A stretch of 5,814 nucleotides of DNA from Methylovulum sp. (GTDB lineage Bacteria > Pseudomonadota > Gammaproteobacteria > Methylococcales > Methylomonadaceae). The stretch spans positions 1 to 5,814 of the forward strand of contig JACXTQ010000327.1 in NCBI GenBank assembly GCA_016919605.1, given 5' to 3'. Shown here one piece after another: positions 1-5,814 of this stretch (its first letter is position 1; each line of letters begins with the position of its first letter). The notes under the pieces were generated by a model. The model ran no database searches and had not been told where the DNA came from. It saw only the letters and a list, made by a program, of their open reading frames with translations. The translations under genes were made by a program, and so were the position numbers.

Positions 1-265
1 CAGATCAATCTATACAGTTACTTGCAATCGTTGCATGATGGCAAATAAACAACAAGCAGGGTTGCTGAAAATCTTTTATCAAAACGATTCGTTTCTATAA
101 AACTGATTACTTTTGTTTAGTATTATAGAGAAAACTGCTTATCTGGGTAAGGATTGACTTTGAAGACATCGGAAGGTGTATGAAATAACGAAGGACTGGC
201 CAAGAGCCGATCCTCCGTTAAGTTTAATAACTAGAACTACTTGAATTTGCGTTTTTTTGGATCAA
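1..265. other. Left flank without a supportable gene
   Basis: This AT-rich stretch downstream of the DsrE gene has only short open frames. The longest I followed runs on the plus strand from the window edge to a stop near position 102, about 33 codons. It has no ribosome binding site and no recognisable residues. It could be the tail of a gene entering from the left, but nothing supports that. The only structure seen is the imperfect hairpin at 193-213, listed separately. Confidence 0.5.
193..213 (-). terminator. Weak candidate terminator hairpin after the DsrE gene
   Basis: Read on the minus strand, GGATCGGCTCTTGGCCAGTCC folds as an eight-pair stem with one C-A mismatch and one G-T pair around a 5-base loop. 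It begins about 50 bases past the DsrE stop codon. What follows (TTCGTTATTTC) is only moderately T-rich, so this is a poor match to an intrinsic terminator. It is listed because its position and orientation fit the end of that transcript. Confidence 0.22.
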
Positions 266-727
266 TTAATAATCGACAATTTTATCGGCCATCAAAATAG
301 CGTCAGCAACGGTATCCGGGTTACCCATGACTGCCCCGGAACGTAAATCGGCTTCGGTAATGCCTGCATCACCAGCACAACCAGGGCAAACCACAACTTT
401 GCCGCCAGCACTGACGAATTCATCGAAATCGGAAGCAATGTAGTTGCCCGCCCAGGTTAGGGTTTCCCATGGGATCCGGTTATCAGCGATACGAACGCCT
501 TCACGGTCGAGAAAAAGGGTAACCTTGGCATTGTGTTGCAGTAAATTCGTACCGATTTTCATAGCCATGTGCGCCGAGTGCAAGTCGTTAGTTGCCTGAC
601 CCAGATGAATGGTGACTTTTTGAGCACGTGGACCACCCCCCGCATAACTTGATGAAATCATCCCCAATGAGAGGGTTAAAACGGTAACAAGCATGGCAAG
701 CCAGGGACGTGATGCGATCATTTTCAT
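266..727 (-). CDS. Exported DsrE-family (DsrE/DsrF-like) small protein
   Basis: An intact 153-residue protein. Residues 1-29 form a signal peptide: a basic start (MKMIASR), a hydrophobic core (about 9-24), then SSYA before GGG, which suggests signal peptidase I cleavage after Ala29. The mature part (about 35-153) has the DsrE fold pattern: a first strand (KVTIHLG), a helix with MAMKIGTNLL, a strand with VTLFLDREGV, and a CPGC motif with Cys114 and Cys117 after the strand KVVV. DsrE-fold proteins include sulfurtransferase subunits that carry sulfur on a conserved cysteine. Here a periplasmic sulfur or redox role is only inference. The start at 727 is chosen over Met3 because a strong GAGGAG ribosome binding site lies 5 bases upstream. 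The nearest gene upstream is about 630 bp away, so it is probably its own transcription unit. It shows no damage, unlike its neighbours. Confidence 0.9.
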   Translation of the reverse strand: MKMIASRPWLAMLVTVLTLSLGMISSSYAGGGPRAQKVTIHLGQATNDLHSAHMAMKIGTNLLQHNAKVTLFLDREGVRIADNRIPWETLTWAGNYIASDFDEFVSAGGKVVVCPGCAGDAGITEADLRSGAVMGNPDTVADAILMADKIVDY

Positions 728-732
728 AAATT

Positions 733-738
733 CTCCTC
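733..738 (-). promoter_or_regulatory. Ribosome binding site of the DsrE gene
   Basis: On the minus strand the sequence is GAGGAG, then AATTT, then ATG. This near-perfect Shine-Dalgarno with a 5-base spacer fixes the start at 727 rather than at the second ATG at 721. Confidence 0.8.
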
Positions 739-777
739 GATGTTATAGAAATCAAATACGTTTGTTTTTTAGTTTCT

Positions 778-815
778 GTGGAGTTCATCTTGTTGTAAAT
801 GAATCCGTACTCCAC
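778..815. repeat. Inverted repeat GTGGAGT/ACTCCAC upstream of the DsrE gene
   Basis: GTGGAGT at 778-784 is mirrored by ACTCCAC at 809-815, 24 bases apart. Just inside the left arm is TCAT, which can pair with ATGA at 799-802, so a longer bulged stem is possible. GTGGAGT occurs again as a direct copy at 861-867. The repeat lies 51-88 bases upstream of the DsrE start codon, where a leader or operator would be expected. Seven-base arms this far apart could arise by chance, and no regulator is named. Confidence 0.35.
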
Positions 816-1213
816 GGTCACTATGATCCCTTGTAAAAAACTGGCGGACAATCGGCAAAAGTGGAGTATTAATGGACATAAAATGGCTATGAGGACTGTC
901 TACTCTGTGCGAGCTATACCATTAGCCAAGATTTAATTTTTATTGGCCGCGTTATGATGTCGCCAACCTTTTTTGGGTGTTCCCCGAATACTTTCACAGT
1001 TTTGTAAGGATTGTCCGAAGCGAAAGAGATATTGGGTAATGTCGTTTTTTGGGGGGGACGATTCTGGACAATGCCAATTATGCGTTGCATGTTACCGACT
1101 GACCCAGTTCGGCCTTCAAAATAATTAAAACTTGGCGTTTACCTCAGGGATTTGGCAAGACCAACTTCGATAATATGGAATGCTAAAGGGAGAATGGTTG
1201 TAAGCAGCATGTG

Positions 1214-1240
1214 GTGCAATAGGGCTATCGCCTATTGCAC
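1214..1240. repeat. Perfect hairpin, 10-bp arms with 7-base loop
   Basis: GTGCAATAGG (1214-1223) and CCTATTGCAC (1231-1240) are exact reverse complements around the loop GCTATCG. It lies 118 bases past the receptor stop, so it could end or stabilise the 3' end of that transcript. Neither side has the T-run of an intrinsic terminator. It could instead be a protein-binding palindrome or a copy of a dispersed repeat; one copy in this window cannot tell. Confidence 0.6.
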
Positions 1241-1357
1241 TCTAGTGTGCCAAAGACTAACTGACATCATCAACGAAAGTGGGATTCTGAAAGGGCCGTA
1301 TGCTTGGAACTAAACAAGCAGGTAGAACAACCTTGCCCCCAACCCACAATTGAATGA

Positions 1358-3814
1358 TTACAAATCCATTTTGATGGAGCCAATAAACAAGCGGGGCGTA
1401 CCCGGATAAGCGTTAGTTCCGTTATCAGTTGCTTCAATATATTGTTCATTAAACAAATTTTGGACGTTGAACTGTAATGCCAGAGGGGCTTTACCAAGCT
1501 TAAAGCGGTAGGCCGCCATCGCATCAATGCGGACATAACCGGGTAATTTTTTAAAGTTTTCGTTATCACCTTCGCGTTCATCCAAGACGTAATAACCGCT
1601 GCCAAGCACCCAGCCATTGTTTTCACCGGGATTGCTGTCGTATTTAGCCCATAAACTGGCGGCGTGAGGTGCGACACCACGGTAACGGTTGCCTTGGTTA
1701 CCGTCGTTATTTTTGGTGATGATGGCTTCATCGTAAGTGTAACTGCCGATTAGGCTGATATTGTCGGTAAGTTGACCGGACACGTCCAACTCCACACCTC
1801 GGCTGTTGATTTCGCCAACGGCAATGCTAACCCCTTGCAGGAATGGGTGGGCGGTCAAGACATTTCGCTTAGTCAAATCAAAATAGGTTACCGTTGTGGT
1901 CAGGCGGCCTTGAAAAAACTCAGCTTTGGCACCGACTTCGTATTGCTCGCCCATTTCAGGATCAAATTTTTCACCTGTTTCAGATACGCCATTGTTGATG
2001 CCGAAGGAGCGCGAATAGCTGAAATAAAGCGAGGCAAAATCGGTCAGTTTGTACAGCAAACCCGCGCGTGGGGAAAAGGCATCGTCATTGTTGGTGTTGG
2101 TGCCGTCGCCTGTGCAATTCGGGTAACAGGCTTCCCAACTGCCGCCATAGGTGTTGGCGTAAGTCACCGATGCCCAATCATAACGTCCGCCCAACAACAA
2201 ATGCCAACGGTCTTACAAGGAGATTTGGTCTTGTAGATAAATCCCGTGGTCTTCTTCATTCGTTGTCCAAACCGTATTGTTGCGGGATTCATAAGCCAGC
2301 GAGCGTAATAGCTCAGTGATATTGGGATATTGTGGATTAAAAATGTTGAGCGTCGAGATGCGCGGATCAGCCCCCAAATACCCTAACCAGTTGTCGGAAT
2401 AGTCAAACCAATCCGCTCCCACCAAGAGCTTATGGTCGAAAATTCCGGTTTTGAATTCGCCCGTCAGATTAAGGTTAGTACCGTAAACATCCCGTTCAAG
2501 GGTGTTGTAGACGAAGCCACGGGTGATGTCCGCCAGTGCTTTCATCAAAGCCCCAATTGCCAACGCCCGTTTGGATTTCATTTTGGTTCATGTAATGGAA
2601 ACGGTGATTGATCTTCCATGAATCGTTGAATTTGTAAGTCCAATCAAAACCAATCAAGGGGAGAGTGATTTCTTGGGGAATATCACGGTCAGAAGGCCCA
2701 CTAACCGTGAAATTTCTGGGTAATTTGGCAGGATCTGCGCCAATGAACGGGACGGAGCCAAAGAAGTTGCCATCTGTAAATTGCTTGTCGTAATACTCGA
2801 CATTCAGGTTCAATTCAAAGCGGTCATTAGGCCGATAATTGATAGAACCGTCGTGAGCCTGGTTCTCATGTCCGGCGTAGTCTACCCAGGTATTTGCCAT
2901 ATCATTGACACCGATCAACCGATACGACAGGCTGCCGTCGCTGGTCAACGGGCCGGTGGCATCGGCAGTGGTGCGGAACATGCCATAACTGCCGAATTGT
3001 TGTTGCAAGCTGTAAGCGGCGACTGGCAGGGGTTTGCGAGTCACGACATTGACGAAACCGCCCGGTTCAATACGACCGTATAACATGGAACCTGGACCTT
3101 TAACTTCTTCGATACGATCGGTAAAAGCGGAGTCGGTTGCGCCGATAACACCTTCCAATTGTAAGCCGTTCCGAAAAGTCACCCCATAGCCGCTATCAAA
3201 CCACGAATTTGAAATTGGTCATAAAACGTACCGGGCGAGGATTGCACACCGCTGACGTTTTTGACGGCTTCTAGCGAGGTTAACGCCACGCGGTCGTCAA
3301 TCACATCGCGCGGCACGACTTGCACGGCTTGCGGCGTATCCAGAATGGCGGTATTGGTTTTGGTTGCGCCGTAGGCTTTTTCCACTTTATAGCCGAGGTG
3401 TTGGGTGTCATCCGCTTGTTCCGTTTCTGCTTTGCCTGTGACGGTAACTTTCGGTAAAGAGATGGTTGCTGGGGAGTCGGCTGGCAGGGTAGGTCGCGCC
3501 TCAATTTCGGCTTTCGCCAAAGTTATCGTCCCCGTTCCCGTGCTTTGGGCAACTAGTTGTGTCCCTGACAACAGTTTCTGCAAGCCTTGTTCGGGTGTGT
3601 AATGACCGTTTAGCCCGTTTGTTGGGATATTCCTGGCAAGGTCAGCGCTGAAAAATACTTTAACGCCGCTGCCTTGTGAAAATTCCAGCAACGCGTCCGC
3701 TAGCGGTTGGGCGGGGATATTAAAAGAAATAGGCTTTCCGGCAGCCTCTAACGGTGCCGAAACAATCAGGGCAAGGCCTAAACAGGCACGGGTGACAGGT
3801 AATAGTTTGCTCAT
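1358..3814 (-). pseudogene. TonB-dependent siderophore receptor with STN signalling domain, broken by two frameshifts and one nonsense codon
   Basis: An outer-membrane receptor of the TonB-dependent siderophore type (FpvA/FhuE/FoxA-like), about 818 residues when repaired, normal for a signalling receptor. In order: a signal peptide (about 1-25); an STN domain (about 28-101, ISFNIPAQPLADALLEFSQG) that talks to FecR; a TonB-box-like stretch (LPKVTVTG, about 120-127); a plug (from about 155, ILDTPQAVQVVP, then IEEVKGPGSMLYGRIEPGGF); and a 22-strand-type barrel ending NVQNLFNEQYIEA...GTPRLFIGSIKMDL. The start at 3814 has the strong AGGAG site; an in-frame ATG at 3865 would put extra residues before the signal peptide. 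Lesions: a missing base near 3198-3200 (QIRG then stop at 3179), an extra base near 2540-2542, and an in-frame TAA at 2213-2215 between QDQISL and DRWHLLLGGRYD. The substrate cannot be told. The family call is firm; whether the breaks are biological is not. Confidence 0.88.
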
Positions 3815-3819
3815 TAGGT

Positions 3820-3824
3820 CTCCT
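3820..3824 (-). promoter_or_regulatory. Ribosome binding site of the receptor gene
   Basis: On the minus strand AGGAG is followed by ACCTA and then ATG at 3814, a good site with a 5-base spacer. It settles the start at MSKLLPVTRA, which begins a proper signal peptide, rather than the upstream in-frame ATG at 3865. Confidence 0.75.
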
Positions 3825-4007
3825 GGAGAGGATTGCATCACATGCTGGCTAATAGGCAGCAGCACAGTTCATCCAGTAAGACGATGGCGGTGTAGGTGTT
3901 TATAACCTGAGTGAGAAAATTTTTTGCCGCGACTAGCGATGAAGCGAGTTTGGTATCCGTATCTTTGGAGGCGGCTACCGTCCATCTGATTGGAAGGTGA
4001 CAACATA

Positions 4008-4037
4008 ATAATGTTTTGACAATTTTATAAATGTCAA
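4008..4037 (-). promoter_or_regulatory. Candidate sigma-70-type promoter for the receptor gene
   Basis: On the minus strand TTGACA (4032-4037) is a perfect -35 box, followed after 18 bases by CATTAT (4008-4013), a four-of-six -10 match. It lies about 195 bases upstream of the receptor start, leaving a long leader. A FecI-controlled receptor would be expected to have an ECF promoter instead; I found no convincing GGAAAT-type -35 in this gap. This may therefore be a basal or separately regulated promoter. Confidence 0.4.
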
Positions 4038-4039
4038 AA
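4014..4039. promoter_or_regulatory. Inverted repeat over the -35 region, possible operator
   Basis: TTTTGACA (4014-4021) and TGTCAAAA (4032-4039) are perfect 8-bp inverted arms around a 10-base AT-rich centre, so the centres of the half-sites are about 18 bases apart. The dyad covers the candidate -35 box. A second dyad, AACAT/ATGTT at 4002-4015, covers the -10. The second partly resembles a Fur half-site (CATAAT against GATAAT) but fits the full Fur consensus poorly. A regulator binding here is inference. Confidence 0.4.
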
Positions 4040-4081
4040 AACGACAGCTGCATAGATGCCTGTTATCAAGGAAAATAACAA

Positions 4082-4093
4082 CCGCCGTTGCGG
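4082..4093. terminator. Short GC hairpin with flanking A/T runs after the FecR gene
   Basis: CCGC-CGTT-GCGG forms a 4-bp GC stem (5 bp on the minus strand if a G-T pair is counted) with a 4-base loop. Reading plus, it is followed by CTTTTTA; reading minus, by TTGTTATTTT. It begins about 35 bases past the FecR stop, so it fits a weak, possibly two-way intrinsic terminator separating the sigma/FecR transcript from the receptor gene. The short stem makes it weak. Confidence 0.4.
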
Positions 4094-4128
4094 CTTTTTA
4101 CATCGTTACCACAGTCTAGGAAAAACCA

Positions 4129-5099
4129 TTATCTAGCTAGCAAGACCAAGCGGTCTGTCATGCGATATTCCTTAAGCCGCAAACTTTTTTCAATGGTGTG
4201 TAACGCGGCTTCGGTATCGTTGGCATCAAACACACCAGTGACTTGATGCTGTGCTAGAACATTGTCGATAATGACGATGGCGCCATTGCGGTAACTCGAC
4301 AGTTCGGCAACGACTTGTTGCAACGGTTGGTCTTTAAATACCAGTCGCCGTTGTTGCCAAGCCATCGCTTGCTGGAGATTGACGGCCCCGATGGGACTGA
4401 CTTGTTGATTATGCAGACTGACTCGTTCGCCTTCGCGCAAGTGGTCAATGGTTGTGCCATTTTTGAAGATCACCCGCACTGCGTGTTCATCAACGGTCAC
4501 AGACATATTATCGCCCACTTGTTTGACATCAAATGCCGTACCGAGAGCGCGAACCGTGCCGCTTCGACGTCAAAAGGCCGCCGTGCATCTTTGGCGATTT
4601 TAAAATGTGCTTCTCCATTATGTAAAATGACGCAACGGCGGTGCTGCGAAAAATCGGTCGAGAAAGCCGAATCGGTGTCCAGTAACACGCTGGAGCCATC
4701 GCTTAATTGTACCAACCGCTGTTCGCCAGTTGCTGTGCGGTAATCAGCTGACAGGCTTTGCCAAAACTGCCAGCCTGGCATCAGCAATAACAAGCAACAC
4801 GCCAACGCAGGAGCCAGCCAAATACCGATAAAAAAGGGTTTGGCTTGAGGTTTGCCCACAGGCGCGGCATTATCAGCCAAACGTTGTTCCAATAAGGCCA
4901 GTTGCGCCGAATCCAATGTCTCCATTTTTTGCCAGAATGCTTGCGACTTTTGCAAGGCGATACGGTTTGCCGGATGCTCTGCAAGCCATCGCCGGAAAGC
5001 TTGTTGTTGCTGGCGATCAAATAACGGCGAGTGCAGCAAAGCGAGCCAATAGTCGGCTTGTTTAGCGGTGTTGTCTTGAAGAAGTGGTTTTTTGTTCAT
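4129..5099 (-). pseudogene. FecR-family anti-sigma/sigma-regulator protein, broken by a 1-base frameshift
   Basis: Repaired length about 323 residues, usual for FecR. The N-terminal cytoplasmic domain (about 10-60, DUF4880 type) keeps the spaced tryptophans at 18, 38 and 56 (DYWLALL, RRWLAEHPANRIAL, FWQKM) that mark the sigma-binding region. One membrane helix follows (about 89-110, IGIWLAPALACCLLLLMPGW). The periplasmic FecR domain (about 120-225) reads YRTATGEQRLVQLSDGSSVLLDT, then FKIAKDARRPFDVEA. A C-terminal STN-like segment (RRLVFKDQPLQQVVAELSSY to RLVLLAR) would receive the receptor signal. Near 4558-4562 a base is missing: the frame written runs off to a stop at 4497, while the next frame continues as GTVRALGTAFDVKQVGDNMSV, the expected motif. 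The start at 5099 is the first possible one, with a stop codon immediately before it and only a weak AGG. It follows the sigma gene by 70 bp, so the two are probably co-transcribed. Confidence 0.87.
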
Positions 5100-5169
5100 T
5101 TACCTGCCAGCCGAATCGGTGTTCCGGTCATTATAAGACGAATGCTGTGCCGGAAAATATCACCCACGT

Positions 5170-5694
5170 TTAGCGATTCTCACCATCAGCTTCCAGCCGT
5201 TCACGGCATTGGGTGAGGGCGCGGTTCAGGTATTTTAAAATCATGGTGTTGGAAATGCCAAGTTCCTGCTCCACCTGGGCATAACTTTAGTGCTTAAGGC
5301 GTAGCATAATGAAAACGTCGCGGCATTTTGGTGGCAGATCCTGCAATGCCTGTATTAACAACTCAAATTCCTGCTGGGAAATGACGGCGGCCTCAATCGA
5401 TAAGGCCGGATCTTCAAGTTTAGCAAGAGCATGGTCATGCTCAGGTTGATGATAAGCGTACCGGGATTGGCTACGCAAATAATCGGTTGCTAAATTGGCG
5501 GCAATGCGGAACAGAAAAGCGCGAGGGTTTTCCACGGCATTTTTTTGGCCATAACCGTTAAAACGGATAAAGGTTTCCTGAAAAATATCTTGCGCGGTTT
5601 CTGGACAGCTTACTCGTTGCGCTAAAAAGCGTAATAGCTCGCTACGATGTTGCTGCATCAAACAAGCAATGGTGTTGGCAGTAAAGTCAAACAT
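5170..5694 (-). pseudogene. FecI-type ECF sigma factor, interrupted by an in-frame TAA before region 4
   Basis: A sigma-70-family ECF factor, 174 codons if the internal stop is read through, the usual FecI length. Region 2 spans about 11-79: LLRFLAQRVSCPETAQDIFQ, ETFIRF, then NPRAFLFRIAANLATDYLRS, which binds core polymerase and the -10. Region 4 starts at about 108 with ELLIQALQDLPPKCRDVFIM. The frame then meets TAA at 5287-5289 after LRLKH and continues in frame as SYAQVEQELGISNTMILKYL to a normal TAA at 5170-5172. That continuation is the helix-turn-helix that reads the -35, so the 135-residue product would lack it. The codon was probably a leucine, tyrosine or other one-step neighbour (typical relatives read H-L-S-Y). 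It sits directly upstream of the FecR gene and would have activated the receptor gene. The ribosome site before ATG 5694 is weak (AGAG). Confidence 0.87.
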
Positions 5695-5702
5695 GGCTCT
5701 AA

Positions 5703-5771
5703 CTGGAAATTAATAAACTGAAACTATCAGGCAATTTCCGTGCAATTTTCCACTAAAAGAGCCTGGAAATT
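5703..5771. repeat. Repeated GGAAA-type motifs upstream of the sigma gene
   Basis: CTGGAAATT occurs at 5703-5711 and again at 5763-5771, exactly 60 bases apart on the plus strand. Between them, reading minus, GGAAAATTGC is followed within a few bases by GGAAATTGC. GGAAAT resembles the -35 of FecI-type promoters, and one minus-strand copy faces the sigma gene with an AT-rich stretch about 17 bases later. Nine-base repeats in AT-rich DNA may be chance. I see no convincing Fur box or sigma-70 promoter in these 120 bases. Confidence 0.25.
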
Positions 5772-5814
5772 CAGTGTAGGGTGACGAATGGCGTGAATGG
5801 CCTATCTTAAAAGC

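Larger units (their letters stand above)
728..1357. other. Gene-poor interval between the receptor and DsrE genes, possibly holding a gene relic
   Basis: About 630 bases without a secure gene. On the minus strand one frame is open from 1138 down to a TAG at 914-916 (about 74 codons). Upstream in the same frame, across a single TAA at 1139-1141, it stays open for a further 30 codons or so, with an ATG at 1210. A protein-like stretch reads NYFEGRTGSVGNMQRIIGIV. I do not recognise the family. The neighbours carry similar in-frame TAA lesions, so a decayed small gene is possible. However, a plus-strand frame at 958-1128 looks equally protein-like, so appearance alone is weak evidence. The interval also holds a T6G7 run (1045-1057), the hairpin at 1214-1240 and the repeats near the DsrE start. 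Confidence 0.4.

Noticed and set aside
1..102. Plus-strand frame entering from the left edge, ending near 102
   Set aside because: It is too short, with no recognisable residues and no evidence beyond the absence of stops.
588..851. 87-codon minus-strand open frame overlapping the DsrE start
   Set aside because: It overlaps the well-supported DsrE gene in another frame; its sequence shows no domain.
1045..1057. T6G7 tract as a phase-variation switch
   Set aside because: No supported gene or promoter depends on its length here, so it is noted only as a mononucleotide run and a place for sequencing error.
958..1128. Plus-strand open frame with several cysteines, about 56 codons
   Set aside because: It has no ribosome site or clear start, overlaps the minus-strand relic candidate, and its protein-like look could be chance. 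It shows how weak appearance alone is in this interval.
1270..1731. 153-codon minus-strand open frame
   Set aside because: It is an out-of-frame shadow of the receptor's C-terminal barrel, whose own frame has clear family motifs.
1772..2236. 154-codon plus-strand open frame
   Set aside because: It runs antisense to the receptor barrel, with no family features and no ribosome site.
4315..4743. 142-codon plus-strand open frame
   Set aside because: It is an antisense shadow of the FecR gene.
5695..5814. Fur box in front of the sigma gene
   Set aside because: Expected for this family, but the best stretch (TGATAGTTTCAG) matches only the first half of the consensus, so I do not list it.

Overview
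The window looks like chromosomal DNA of moderate GC from a gammaproteobacterium. An aquatic or methanotroph-like lineage is a guess from the overall feel of the proteins; nothing here fixes the genus. All recognisable genes lie on the minus strand, so the biological order runs from right to left.

From the right end: about 120 bp of upstream DNA (5695-5814), a FecI-type ECF sigma factor (5170-5694), a FecR-type anti-sigma/sigma-regulator membrane protein (4129-5099), a 314-bp gap with a weak hairpin terminator and a candidate promoter covered by inverted repeats (3815-4128), and a TonB-dependent siderophore receptor with an N-terminal STN signalling domain (1358-3814). In a working system of this kind, the receptor binds a ferric siderophore and its periplasmic STN domain signals to FecR. 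FecR crosses the inner membrane and activates the sigma factor, which transcribes the receptor gene.

Every gene of this three-part unit is broken as written. The sigma factor has an in-frame TAA immediately before its region-4 helix-turn-helix. FecR has a 1-base frameshift in its periplasmic domain. The receptor has a -1 frameshift in the plug, a +1 frameshift in the barrel and an in-frame TAA in the barrel. When the lesions are repaired by eye, each protein comes out at normal family length with all domains, so the damage is point-like. It is either recent pseudogenisation of a whole iron-uptake signalling unit or a poor-quality sequence; reads would decide.

To the left is a roughly 630-bp stretch with no secure gene (728-1357). 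It holds a perfect 10-bp-arm hairpin, a T6G7 tract and a possible but unproven gene relic. Then comes an intact gene for a small exported DsrE-family protein (266-727) with a strong ribosome binding site. The last 265 bases have no supportable gene, only a weak hairpin downstream of the DsrE gene.

I see no tRNA, rRNA, CRISPR array, insertion sequence or clearly new system. The most notable signals are the unit-wide decay and the dyad-covered promoter in front of the receptor.
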